Positions 23,599 through 36,199 of a stretch of 64,000 nucleotides of DNA are shown here, piece after piece. Every line of letters begins with the position of its first letter. Within the stretch, counting starts at the first letter, position 1. A program made the translations under genes and the position numbers. The notes beneath the pieces were generated by a model. The model saw nothing but the letters and a program-made list of their open reading frames with translations, searched no databases and was not told where the DNA came from. The stretch spans positions 186,001 through 250,000 of the forward strand of contig NW_027478961.1 of assembly GCF_051014685.1 (NCBI RefSeq), read 5' to 3'. The stretch comes from Ptiloglossa arizonensis. Lineage: Eukaryota; Arthropoda; Insecta; Hymenoptera; Colletidae.

Positions 23599-26049
23599 TA
23601 CACATACCGTTGTAATCGGGCGAGTTTCTACTTTCAGACGCAACAAGAATTTTTGGGTTAGGTCAATCCGTTCGCGAGATATGAGAGTTTGAAGCTAAGA
23701 AATGGTTGAGAAGACAACAAATTTTTCGCAATTCTGCTGCTCCAAACGCTTAACCAGAATGGCCTAGGGAAAAAATACGCATACCGTTGGAATCGGGCGA
23801 GTTTCTACTTTCAGACGCAGCAGGAATTTTTGGGTTTGGTCGATCCGTTCGTGAGGTATGGGACTTTGAAGCTAAGAAATGGTTGAGAAGACAACAAATT
23901 TTTCGCAATTCTGCTACTCCAAACGCTTAACCAGAATGGCCTAGGGAAAAAATACACATACCGTTGTAATCGGGCGAGTTTCTACTTTCAAATGCAATAG
24001 GAATTTTTGGGTTAGGTCAATCCGTTCGCGAGATATGGGAGTTTGAAGCTAAGAAATGGTTGAGGAGGCAACAAATTTTTCGCAAATCTGCTGCTCCAAA
24101 CGCTTAACCAGAATGGCCTAGGGAAAAAATAAACATACCGCTGTAGTCGGACGAGTTTCTACTTTCAGATGCAATAGCAATTTTTGGGTTAGGTCACTCC
24201 GTTCGTGAAATATGGGAGTTTGAAGCCAAGAAATGGTTGAGAAGGCAAAAAATTTTTCACAATTCTGCTGCTCCAAACGCTTAACCAGAATGGCCTAGGG
24301 AAAAAATACGCATACCGTTGTAATCGGGCGAGTTTCTACTTTCAGTTACAATAGGAATTTTTGGGTTCGGTAAATCCGTTCGCGAGATATGGGACTTTGA
24401 AGCTAAGAAATGGTTGACAAGACAACAAATTTTTCGCAACTCTGCTGCTCCAATCGCTTAACCAGAATGCCCTAGGGGAAAAATACACGTACCCTTGTAA
24501 TCTGGCTAGTTTCTACTTTCAAATGCAATAGGAATTCTTGGGTTAGGACAATCCGTTCGCGAGATATGAGAGCTTGAAGCTAAGAAATGGTTGAGAAGAC
24601 AACAAATTTTTCGCAATTCTGCTGCCCCAAACGCTTAACCAGAATGGCCTAGGGAAAAAATACGCATACCGTTGGAATCGGGCGAGTTTCTACTTTCAGA
24701 CGCAGCAGGAATTTTTGGGTTTGGTCAATCCGTTCGTGAGATATGGGACTTTGAAGCTAAGAAATGGTTGAGAAGACAACAAATTTTTCGCAATTCTGCT
24801 ACTCCAAACGCTTAACCAGAATGGCCTAGGGAAAAAATACGCATACCGTTGGAATCGGGCGAGTTTCTACTTTCAGACGCAGCAGGAATTTTTGGGTTTG
24901 GTCAATCCGTTCGTGAGATATGGGACTTTGAAGCTAAGAAATGGTTGAGAAGACAACAAATTTTTCGCAATTCTGCTACTCCAAACGCTTAACCAGAATG
25001 GCCTAGGGAAAAAATACACATACCGTTGTAATCGGGCGAGTTTCTACTTTCAGATGCAATAGGAATTTTTGGGTTAGGTCAATCCGTTCGCGAGATATGG
25101 GAGTTTGAAGCTAAGAAATGGTTGAGGAGGCAACAAATTTTTCGCAAATCTGCTGCTCCAAACGCTTAACCAGAATGGCCTAGGGAAAAAATGCGCATAC
25201 CGTTGTAATCGGGCGAGTTTCTACTTTCAGACGCAGAAGGAATTTTTGGGTTTCGTCAATCCGTTCGCGAGATAAGGGACTTTGAAGCTAAGAAATGGTT
25301 GACAAGACAACAAATTTTTCGCACTTCTGCTGCTCCAAACGCTTAACCAGAATGCCCTAGGGAAAAAATACACATACCGTTGTAATCGGGCGAGTTTCTA
25401 CTTTCAGACGCAGAAGGAATTTTTGGGTTTGGTCAATCCGTTCGCGAGATATGGGACTTTGAAGCTAAGAAATGGTCGAGAAGACAACAAATTTTTCGCA
25501 CTTCTGCTGCTCCAAACGCTTAACCAGAATGCCCTAGGGAAAAAATACACATACCGTTGTAATCGGGCGAGTTTCTACTTTCAGACGCAGAAGGAATTTT
25601 TGCGTTAGGTCAATCCGTTCGCGAGATATGGGAGTTTGAAGCTAAGAAATGGTCGAGAAGACAACAAATTTTTCGCAAATCTGCTGCTCCAAACGCTTAA
25701 CCAGAATGGCCTAAGGAAAAAATACGCATACCGTTGTAATCGGGCGAGTTTCTACTTTCAAATGCAGCAGGAATTTTTGGGTTTGGTCAATCCGTTCGTG
25801 AGATATGGGACTTTGAAGCTAAGAAATGGTTGAGAAGACAACAAATTTTTCGCAATTCTGCTACTCCAAACGCTTAACCAGAATGGCCTAGGGAAAAAAT
25901 ACACATACCGTTGTAATCGGGCGAGTTTCTACTTTCAGATGCAATAGGAATTTTTGGGTTAGGTCAATCCGTTCGCGAGATATGGGAGTTTGAAGCTAAG
26001 AAATGGTTGAGGAGGCAACAAATTTTTCGCAAATCTGCTGCTCCAAACG

Positions 26050-28730
26050 CTTAACCAGAATGGCCTAGGGAAAAAATACACATACTATTGTAATCGGGCG
26101 AGTTTCTACTTTCAGACGCAACAGGAATTTTTGGGTTAGGACAATCCGTTCGCGAGATATGGGAGTTTGAAGCCAAGAAATGGTTGAGAAGGCAAAAAAT
26201 TTTTCGCAATTCTGCTGCTCCAAACGCTTAACCAGAATGCCCTAGGGATAAAATACACATACCGTTGTAATCGGGCGAGTTTCTACTTTCAGTTACAATA
26301 GGAATTTTTGGGTTCGGTAAATCCGTTCGCGAGATATGGGACTTTGAAGTTAAGAAATGGTTGACAAGACAACAAATTTTTCGCACTTCTGCTGCTCCAA
26401 TCGCTTAACCAGAATGCCCTAGGGAAAAAATACACATACCTTTGTAATCGGGCGCGTTTCTACTTTCAGATGCAATAGGAATTTTTGGGTTAGGACAATC
26501 CGTTCGCGAGATATGAGAGTTTGAAGCTAAGAAATGGTTGAGAAGACAACAAATTTTTCGCAGTTCTGCTGCTCCAAACGCTTAACTAGAATGGCCTAGG
26601 GAAAAAATACGCATACCGTTGTAATCGGGCGAGTTTCTACTTTCAGACGCAGAAGGAATTTTTGGGTTTGTTCAATCCGTTCGCGAGATATGGGGCTTTG
26701 AAGCTAAGAAATGGATGAGAAGGCAACAAATTTTTCGCAATTCTGCTGCTCCAAACGCTTAACCAGAATGGCGTAAGGAAAAATACGCATACCGTTGTAA
26801 TCGGGCAAGTTTCTACTTTCAGACGCAGCAGGAATTTTTGGGTTTGGTCCATCTGTTCGCGAGATATGGGACTTTGAAGCTAAGAAATGGTTGAGAAGAC
26901 AACAAATTTTTCGCAATTCTGCTGCTCCAAACGCTTAACCAAAATGGGCTAGGGAAAAAATACACATACCGTTGTAATCGGGCGAGTTTCTACTTTCAAA
27001 TTCAATAGAAATTTTTGGGTTAGATCAATCCGTTCGCGCGATATGAGAGATTGAAGCTAAGAAATGGTTGAGAAGACAACAAATTTTTCGCAGTTCTGCT
27101 GCTCCAAACGCTTAACCAGAATGGCCTAGGGAAAAAATACGCATACCGTTGTAATCGGGCGAGTTTCTACTTTCAGACGCATAAGGAATTTTTGGGTTTG
27201 GTCAATCCGTTCGCGAGATATGGGACTTTGAAGCTAAGAAATGGTCGAGAAGACAACAAATTTTTCGCAACTCTGCTGCTCCAAACGCTTAAACAGAATG
27301 GCCTAGGGAAAAAATACGCATACCGTTGTAATCGGGCGAGTTTCTACTTTCAGACGCAGAAGGAATTTTTGGGTTTTGTCAATCCGTTCGGGAGATATGG
27401 GAGTTTGAAGCTAAGAAATGGTTGAGAAGACAACAAATTTTTCGCACTTCTGCTGCTCCAAACGCTTAACTAGAATGGCCTAGGGAAAAAATACGCATAC
27501 CGTTGTAATCGGGCGAGTTTCTACTTTCAGACGCAACAGGAATTTTTGGGTTAGGTCAATCCGTTCGCGAGATATGAGGGTTTGAAGCTAAGAAATGCTT
27601 GAGAAGACAACAAATTTTTCGCAGTTCTGCTGCTCCAAACGCTTAACCAGAATGGCCTAGGGAAAAAATACGCATACCGCTGTAATCGGGCGAGTTTCTA
27701 CTTTCAGACGCATAAGGAATTTTTGGGTTTGGTCAATCCGTTCGCGAGATATGGGACTTTGAAGCTAAGAAATGGTCGAGAAGACAACAAATTTTTCGCA
27801 ACTCTGCTGCTCCAAACGCTTAAACAGAATGGCCTAGGGAAAAAATACGCATACCGTTGTAATCGGGCGAGTTTCTACTTTCAGACGCAACAGGAATTTT
27901 TGGGTTAGGACAATCCGTTCGCGAGATATGAGAGTTTGAAGCTGAGAAATGGTTGAGAAGACAACAAATTTTTCGCAATTCTGCTGCACCAAACGCTTAA
28001 CCAGAATGGCCTAGGGAAAAAATACGCATACCGTTGTAATCGGGCGAGTTTCTACTTTCAGACGCAGAAGGAATTTTTGGGTTTTGTCAATCCGTTCGGG
28101 AGATATGGGAGTTTGAAGCTAAGAAATGGTTGAGAAGACAACAAATTTTTCGCACTTCTGCTGCTCCAAACGCTTAATCAGAATGGCCTAGGGAAAAAAT
28201 ACACATACCGTTGTAATCGGGCGAGTTTCTACTTTCAGATGCAATAGGAATTTTTGCGTTAGGTCAATCCGTTCGCGAGATATGGGAGTCTGAAGCCAAG
28301 AAATGGTTGAGACGGCAAAAAATTTATCGCAATTCTGCTGCTCCAAACGCTTAACCAGAATGGCGTAGGGAAAAAATACGCATACCGTTGTAATCGGGCG
28401 AGTTTCTACTTTCAGACGCAACAGGAATTTTTGGGTTAGGACAATCCGTTCGCGAGATATGAGAGTTTGAAGCTGAGAAATGGTTGAGAAGACAACAAAT
28501 TTTTCGCAATTCTGCTGCTCCAAACGCTTAACCAGAATGGCCTAGGGAAAAAATGCGCATACCGTTGTAATCGGGCGAGTTTCTACTTTCAGTTACAATA
28601 GGAATTTTTGGGTTCGGTAAATCCGTTCGCGAGATATGGGACTTTGAAGTTAAGAAATGGTTGACAAGACAACAAATTTTTCGCACTTCTGCTGCTCCAA
28701 TCGCTTAACCAGAATGCCCTAGGGAAAAAA
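26050..28730. repeat. 2.7-kb segment duplicated at 51950-54630 (25.9 kb away)
   Basis: The same monomer order and private variants (TTTGTTCAATCCG, GCGTAAGGAAAAATACGC, TAGATCAATCCGTTCGCGCG, CGTTCGGGAGATATGG) occur at a constant offset of 25900 bp. The constant offset means no net insertion or deletion in either copy. Similarity fails near 28735, where one copy continues CATAACTTTG and the other CATACCGTTG. Confidence 0.82.
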
Positions 28731-30897
28731 TACACATAACTTTGTAATCGGGCGCGTTTCTACTTTCAGATGCAATAGGAATTTTTGGGTTAGGACAATC
28801 CGTTCGCGAGATATGAGAGTTTGAAGCTAAGAAATGGTTGAGAAGACAACAAATTTTTCGCACTTCTGCTGCTCCAAACGCTTAACTAGAATGGCCTAGG
28901 GAAAAAATACGCATACCGTTGTAATCGGGCGAGTTTCTACTTTCAGACGCAGAAGGAATTTTTGGGTTTGGTCAATCCGTTCGCGAGATATGGGGCTTTG
29001 AAGCTAAGAAATGGATGAGAAGACAACAAATTTTTCGCAATTCTGCTGCTCCAAACGCTTAACCAGAATGGCGTAAGGAAAAATACGCATACCGTTGTAA
29101 TCGGGCAAGTTTCTACTTTCAGACGCAGCAGGAATTTTTGGGTTTGGTCCATCTGTTCGCGAGATATGGGAATTTGAAGCTTAGAAATGGTTGAGAAGAC
29201 AAAAAATTTTTCGCAATTCTGCTGCTCCAAACGCTTAACCAGAATGGCCTAGGGAAAAAATACACATACCGTTGTAATCGGGCGAGTTTCTACTTTCAGA
29301 TGCAATAGGAATTTTTGGGTTTGGTCAATCCGTTCGCGAGATATGGGACTTTGAAGCTAAGAAATGGTCGAGAAGACAACAAATTTTTCGCAACTCTGCT
29401 GCTCCAAACGCTTAAACAGAATGGCCTAGGGAAAAAATACGCATACCGTTGTAATCGGGCGAGTTTCTACTTTCAGACGCAACAGGAATTTTTGGGTTAG
29501 GACAATCCGTTCGCGAGATATGAGAGTTTGAAGCTGAGAAATGGTTGAGAAGACAACAAATTTTTCGCAATTCTGCTGCACCAAACGCTTAACCAGAATG
29601 GCCTAGGGAAAAAATACGCATACCGTTGTAATCGGGCGAGTTTCTACTTTCAGACGCAGAAGGAATTTTTGGGTTTTGTCAATCCGTTCGGGAGATATGG
29701 GAGTTTGAAGCTAAGAAATGGTTGAGAAGACAACAAATTTTTCGCACTTCTGCTGCTCCAAACGCTTAATCAGAATGGCCTAGGGAAAAAATACACATAC
29801 CGTTGTAATCGGGCGAGTTTCTACTTTCAGATGCAATAGGAATTTTTGCGTTAGGTCAATCCGTTCGCGAGATATGGGAGTCTGAAGCCAAGAAATGGTT
29901 GAGACGGCAAAAAATTTATCGCAATTCTGCTGCTCCAAACGCTTAACCAGAATGGCGTAGGGAAAAAATACGCATACCGTTGTAATCGGGCGAGTTTCTA
30001 CTTTCAGACGCAACAGGAATTTTTGGGTTAGGACAATCCGTTCGCGAGATATGAGAGTTTGAAGCTGAGAAATGGTTGAGAAGACAACAAATTTTTCGCA
30101 ATTCTGCTGCTCCAAACGCTTAACCAGAATAGCCTAGGGAAAAAATGCGCATACCGTTGTAATCGGGCGAGTTTCTACTTTCAGTTACAATAGGAATTTT
30201 TGGGTTCGGTAAATCCGTTCGCGAGATATGGGACTTTGAAGTTAAGAAATGGTTGACAAGACAACAAATTTTTCGCACTTCTGCTGCTCCAATCGCTTAA
30301 CCAGAATGCCCTAGGGAAAAAATACACATACCTTTGTAATCGGGCGCGTTTCTACTTTCAGATGCAATAGGAATTTTTGGGTTAGGACAATCCGTTCGCG
30401 AGATATGAGAGTTTGAAGCTAAGAAATGGTTGAGAAGACAACAAACTTTTCGCACTTCTGCTGCTCCAAACGCTTAACTAGAATGGCCTAGGGAAAAAAT
30501 ACGCATACCGTTGTAATCGGGCGAGTTTCTACTTTCAGACGCAGAAGGAATTTTTGGGTTTGGTCAATCCGTTCGCGAGATATGGGGCTTTGAAGCTAAG
30601 AAATGGATGAGAAGACAACAAATTTTTCGCAATTCTGCTGCTCCAAACGCTTAACCAGAATGGCGTAAGGAAAAATACGCATACCGTTGTAATCGGGCAA
30701 GTTTCTACTTTCAGACGCAGCAGGAATTTTTGGGTTTGGTCCATCTGTTCGCGAGATATGGGAATTTGAAGCTTAGAAATGGTTGAGAAGACAAAAAATT
30801 TTTCGCAATTCTGCTGCTCCAAACGCTTAACCAGAATGGCCTAGGGAAAAAATACACATACCGTTGTAATCGGGCGAGTTTCTACTTTCAGATGCAT
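27720..30897. repeat. 1592-bp higher-order repeat (9 monomers), two copies
   Basis: Landmarks near 27723, 28188 and 28943 recur 1592 bp later at 29315, 29780 and 30535. 1592 is nine monomers less one base, the base lost in the 176-bp GCGTAAGG monomer. The unit ends where CAGATGCAATAGG is replaced by CAGATGCATAAGG near 30890. It is nested inside the larger 3006-bp repeat. Confidence 0.82.
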
Positions 30898-33800
30898 AAG
30901 GAATTTTTGGGTTAGGTCAATCCGTTCGCGAGATATGGGAGTTTGAAGACAACAAATTGTTGAGAAGGCAAAAAATTTTTCGCAATACTGCTGCTCGAAA
31001 CGCTTAACCAGAATGGCCTAGGGAAAAAATACACATACCGTTGTAATCGGGCGAGTTTCTACTTTCAAATGCAATAGGAATTTTTGGATCAGGTCAATCC
31101 GTTCGCGAGATATGAGAGTTTGAAGCTAAGAAATGGTTGAGAGGACAACAAATTTTTCGCAATTCTGCTGCTCCAAACGCTTAACCAGAATGGCCTAGGG
31201 AAAAATACGCATACCGCTGTAATCGGGCGAGTTTCTACTTTCAGACGCAACAGGAATTTTTGGGTTAGGTCAATCCGTTCGCGAGATATGGGAGTTTGAA
31301 GCCAAGAAATGGTTGAGAAGGCAAAAAATTTTTCGCAATACTGCTGCTCGAAACGCTTAACGAGAATGGCCTAGGGAAAAAATACACATACCGTTGAAAT
31401 CGGGCGAGTTTCTACTTTCAAATGCAATAGGAGTTTTTGGGTCAGGTCAATCCGTTCGCGAGATATGAGAGTTTGAAGCTAAGAAATGAATGAGAGGACA
31501 ACAAATTTTTCGCAATTCTGCTGCTCCAAACGCTTAACCAGAATGGCCTAGGGAAAAAATGCGCATACCGTTGTAATCGGGCGAGTTTCTACTTTCAGTT
31601 ACAATAGGAATTTTTGGGTTCGGTAAATCCGTTCGCGAGATATGGGACTTTGAAGTTAAGAAATGGTTGACAAGACAACAAATTTTTCGCACTTCTGCTG
31701 CTCCAATCGCTTAACCAGAATGCCCTAGGGAAAAAATACACATACCTTTGTAATCGGGCGCGTTTCTACTTTCAGATGCAATAGGAATTTTTGGGTTAGG
31801 ACAATCCGTTCGCGAGATATGAGAGTTTGAAGCTAAGAAATGGTTGAGAAGACAACAAATTTTTCGCACTTCTGCTGCTCCAAACGCTTAACTAGAATGG
31901 CCTAGGGAAAAAATACGCATACCGTTGTAATCGGGCGAGTTTCTACTTTCAGACGCAGAAGGAATTTTTGGGTTTGGTCAATCCGTTCGCGAGATATGGG
32001 GCTTTGAAGCTAAGAAATGGATGAGAAGACAACAAATTTTTCGCAATTCTGCTGCTCCAAACGCTTAACCAGAATGGCGTAAGGAAAAATACGCATACCG
32101 TTGTAATCGGGCAAGTTTCTACTTTCAGACGCAGCAGGAATTTTTGGGTTTGGTCCATCTGTTCGCGAGATATGGGAATTTGAAGCTTAGAAATGGTTGA
32201 GAAGACAAAAAATTTTTCGCAATTCTGCTGCTCCAAACGCTTAACCAGAATGGCCTAGGGAAAAAATACACATACCGTTGTAATCGGGCGAGTTTCTACT
32301 TTCAGATGCAATAGGAATTTTTGGGTTTGGTCAATCCGTTCGCGAGATATGGGACTTTGAAGCTAAGAAATGGTCGAGAAGACAACAAATTTTTCGCAAC
32401 TCTGCTGCTCCAAACGCTTAAACAGAATGGCCTAGGGAAAAAATACGCATACCGTTGTAATCGGGCGAGTTTCTACTTTCAGACGCAACAGGAATTTTTG
32501 GGTTAGGACAATCCGTTCGCGAGATATGAGAGTTTGAAGCTGAGAAATGGTTGAGAAGACAACAAATTTTTCGCAATTCTGCTGCACCAAACGCTTAACC
32601 AGAATGGCCTAGGGAAAAAATACGCATACCGTTGTAATCGGGCGAGTTTCTACTTTCAGACGCAGAAGGAATTTTTGGGTTTTGTCAATCCGTTCGGGAG
32701 ATATGGGAGTTTGAAGCTAAGAAATGGTTGAGAAGACAACAAATTTTTCGCACTTCTGCTGCTCCAAACGCTTAATCAGAATGGCCTAGGGAAAAAATAC
32801 ACATACCGTTGTAATCGGGCGAGTTTCTACTTTCAGATGCAATAGGAATTTTTGCGTTAGGTCAATCCGTTCGCGAGATATGGGAGTCTGAAGCCAAGAA
32901 ATGGTTGAGACGGCAAGAAATTTATCGCAATTCTGCTGCTCCAAACGCTTAACCAGAATGGCGTAGGGAAAAAATACGCATACCGTTGTAATCGGGCGAG
33001 TTTCTACTTTCAGACGCAACAGGAATTTTTGGGTTAGGACAATCCGTTCGCGAGATATGAGAGTTTGAAGCTGAGAAATGGTTGAGAAGACAACAAATTT
33101 TTCGCAATTCTGCTGCTCCAAACGCTTAACCAGAATAGCCTAGGGAAAAAATGCGCATACCGTTGTAATCGGGCGAGTTTCTACTTTCAGTTACAATAGG
33201 AATTTTTGGGTTCGGTAAATCCGTTCGCGAGATATGGGACTTTGAAGTTAAGAAATGGTTGACAAGACAACAAATTTTTCGCACTTCTGCTGCTCCAATC
33301 GCTTAACCAGAATGCCCTAGGGAAAAAATACACATACCTTTGTAATCGGGCGCGTTTCTACTTTCAGATGCAATAGGAATTTTTGGGTTAGGACAATCCG
33401 TTCGCGAGATATGAGAGTTTGAAGCTAAGAAATGGTTGAGAAGACAACAAACTTTTCGCACTTCTGCTGCTCCAAACGCTTAACTAGAATGGCCTAGGGA
33501 AAAAATACGCATACCGTTGTAATCGGGCGAGTTTCTACTTTCAGACGCAGAAGGAATTTTTGGGTTTGGTCAATCCGTTCGCGAGATATGGGGCTTTGAA
33601 GCTAAGAAATGGATGAGAAGACAACAAATTTTTCGCAATTCTGCTGCTCCAAACGCTTAACCAGAATGGCGTAAGGAAAAATACGCATACCGTTGTAATC
33701 GGGCAAGTTTCTACTTTCAGACGCAGCAGGAATTTTTGGGTTTGGTCCATCTGTTCGCGAGATATGGGAATTTGAAGCTTAGAAATGGTTGAGAAGACAA

Positions 33801-34167
33801 AAAATTTTTCGCAATTCTGCTGCTCCAAACGCTTAACCAGAATGGCCTAGGGAAAAAATACACATACCGTTGTAATCGGGCGAGTTTCTACTTTCAGATG
33901 CATAAGGAATTTTTGGGTTAGGTCAATCCGTTCGCGAGATATGGGAGTTTGAAGACAACAAATTGTTGAGAAGGCAAAAAATTTTTCGCAATACTGCTGC
34001 TCGAAACGCTTAACCAGAATGGCCTAGGGAAAAAATACACATACCGTTGTAATCGGGCGAGTTTCTACTTTCAAATGCAATAGGAATTTTTGGATCAGGT
34101 CAATCCGTTCGCGAGATATGAGAGTTTGAAGCTAAGAAATGGTTGAGAGGACAACAAATTTTTCGCA
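28494..34167. repeat. 3006-bp higher-order repeat (17 monomers), 1.9 copies
   Basis: Landmarks at 28943, 29315, 29780 and 30535 recur at 31949, 32321, 32786 and 33541, all 3006 bp apart (seventeen monomers less three single-base losses). The second unit stops near 34167, where sequence like that before mariner copy 1 takes over. The two units differ at scattered single bases, for example CGGCAAAAAATTTATC against CGGCAAGAAATTTATC near 29905 and 32911. Confidence 0.85.
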
Positions 34168-35099
34168 AATCTGCTGCTCCAAACGCTTAACCAGAATGGC
34201 CTAGGGAAAAAATACACATACTATTGTAATCGGGCGAGTTTCTACTTTCAGGCGCAACAGGAATTTTTGGGTTAGGACAATCCGTTCGCGAGATAAGGGA
34301 GTTTGAAGCCAAGAAATGGTTGAGAAGGCAAAAAATATTTTGCATTTCTGCTGCTCCAAACGCTTAACCAGAATGTCCTAGGGAAAAAATACACATACCG
34401 ATGTAATCGGGCGAGTTTCTAATTTCAGACGCAACAGGAATTTTTGGGTTAGGTCAATCCGTTCGCGAGATGTGAGAGTTTGAAGCTAAGAAATGCTTGA
34501 GAAGACAACAAATTTTTCGCAATACTGCTGCTCCAAACGCTTAACCAGAATGGGCTAGGGAAAAAATACACATACCGTTGTAATCGGGCGAGTTTCTACT
34601 TTCAGACGCAAGAGGAATTTTTCGGTTAAGTCAATCCGTTCGCGAGATATGGGAGTTTGAAGCTAAGAAATTGTTTAGAAGACAACAAATTTTTCGCAAT
34701 TCTGCTGCACCAAACGCTTAACCAGAATGGGCTAGGGAAAACATACACATACCGTTGTAATCGGGCGAGTTTCTACTTTCAGACGCAACAGGAATTTTTG
34801 GGTTAGGACAATCCGTTCGCGAAATATGGGAGTTTGAAGCCAAGAAATGGTTGAGAAGGCAAAAAATTTTTCGCATTTCTGCTGCTCCAAACGCTTAACC
34901 AGAATGCCCTAGGGAAAAAATACACATACCGTTGTAATCGGGCGAGTTTCTACTTTCAGACGCAACAGGAATTTTTGGGTTAGGACAATCCGTTCGCGAG
35001 ATATGGGAGTTTGAAGCCAAGAAATGGTTGAGAAGGCAAAAAATTTTTCGCATTTCTGCTGCTCCAAACGCTTAACCAGAATGCCCTAGGGAGAAAATA

Positions 35100-35125
35100 C
35101 TACCTTGATCAAAAAGTTCTATGAC
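35100..35125 (+). repeat. Mariner copy 4, 5' terminal inverted repeat
   Basis: 26 bp, begins CTACCTTGATCAAAAAGTT, preceded by TA 35098-35099. Confidence 0.92.
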
Positions 35126-35292
35126 TGTCCCCCGTGTGTCGCTGTCAATCACCCGATTGTTTCTTTTTTTTTTTGTTAGGTTACCATATCTGTCATTAAC
35201 ACTTCCTTCCAATTTCAGCATCATAGCTTGATATTTGTAAAAGTTACGTTGTACTGAGCACATCTCCTTTGTTCGTGTCTTCGATTTTGAAA

Positions 35293-35993
35293 ATGGCATC
35301 ATTTGAGCATCAACGAGTTTGCATTAAATTTTGTGTAAAAAACGGATTTAACGGTCCGCAGACCTTGGATATGTTGGAGAAGTGTTTCGGCAACGATACT
35401 CTTTCGAGATCAAATGTTTTTCGATGGCACGAACGCTTCAGAAGTGGTCGTGAGTCGGTCGAGAATGACAAACGCAGTGGCAGGCCGACAACGTCGAAAA
35501 CCGATGAAAACATCGATAAAATTCAAGAAATGTTGTCCGAAAACCGCAAATTGACCATCAGAGAGCTGGCAGAGGACTTGAACATTGCTTATGGATCCGT
35601 TCAAGACGTTTTGGTTAGTGAATTCGTCAAAAAAGGCCAGATTTGTGGGCAAACAACTCGTGGATTTTGCACCACGATAACGCACCGGCGCACAATGCGA
35701 TCCTTATCCGCGAGTTTTTGACGAAAAACAACACGAACACTATCCAGCAGCCTTCAAATTCACCAGATCTGGCTCCCTGCGACTTTTTTCTGTTCAACCG
35801 AATTAAAAAACCGCTTCGCGGAACGCGTTACAGTACCCGAGAGGAGGTCATGACAAAATCGAAGACGGCTCTGATGGACATACCGAAAATTGAGTACCAG
35901 CGGTGTTTCGAGGATTGGATCAAGCGCTGGCGCAAGTGCATTGCAGTCAATGGGGACTACTTTGAAGGGGACCATATCGATTTGGACGAATAA
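35293..35993 (+). pseudogene. Mariner transposase remnant, copy 4
   Basis: ATG at 35293, frame switch near 35621, stop at 35991-35993. The predicted peptides equal those of copy 1. AATAAA at 36015-36020; the AATAAA that overlaps the stop in copy 1 (5866-5871) is also kept here despite the change just after it. Confidence 0.95.
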
Positions 35994-36020
35994 AATGGTA
36001 TTTTTGATTTTATGAATAAA

Positions 36021-36046
36021 GTCCTAAAACTTTTTGATCAAGGTAG
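36021..36046 (-). repeat. Mariner copy 4, 3' terminal inverted repeat
   Basis: Ends TTGATCAAGGTAG and is followed by TA 36047-36048. Confidence 0.92.
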
Positions 36047-36199
36047 TACACATACCGTTGTAATCGGGCGAGTTTCTACTTTCAGACGCAATAGGAATTT
36101 TTGGGTTAGGACAATCCGTTCGCGAGATATGGGAGTTTGAAGCTAAGAAATGGTTGAGAAGACAACAAATTTTTCGCACTTCTGCTGCTCCAAACGCTT

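Larger units (their letters stand above)
23599..35099. repeat. 177-bp satellite array, segment 4
   Basis: About 65 monomers in three neighbourhoods. 23599-26040 resembles the 40.6-44.6 kb region: GGAATCGGGCG and AATTCTGCTACTCC monomers, and the rare order at 25180-25835 recurs 18823 bp later. 26050-28730 is shared with 51950-54630. From 28494 to about 34167 is the 3006-bp family. Short 176-bp monomers (GCGTAAGGAAAAATACGC) are frequent. No gene is visible. Confidence 0.97.
33970..36046. repeat. 2.1-kb segment shared with 3847-5923, including mariner
   Basis: This block is nearly the same as 3847-5923 at an offset of 30123 bp, covering ~1.1 kb of satellite and the whole of mariner copy 4. It includes rare variants such as CGAGATGTGAGAG, CAGACGCAAGAGG and CGCGAAATATGG in the same order. 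Homology stops at the right end of the element, where the next monomer differs from that after copy 1. Confidence 0.85.
35100..36046 (+). mobile_element. Defective mariner element, copy 4 (947 bp)
   Basis: Same site, strand and deletion. TA duplications at 35098-35099 and 36047-36048. The left flank is that of copy 1; the right flank is of a third type (GCAATAGGAATTTTTGGG). Two base changes just after the transposase stop (TAAAATGGTA against TAAATTTGTA, near 35995 and 35997) distinguish it from the other three. Confidence 0.97.

Noticed and set aside
4977..36046. Four independent mariner insertions into a preferred site
   Set aside because: Same monomer base, same strand, same deletion and same private flanking variant make a single insertion followed by duplication far simpler.
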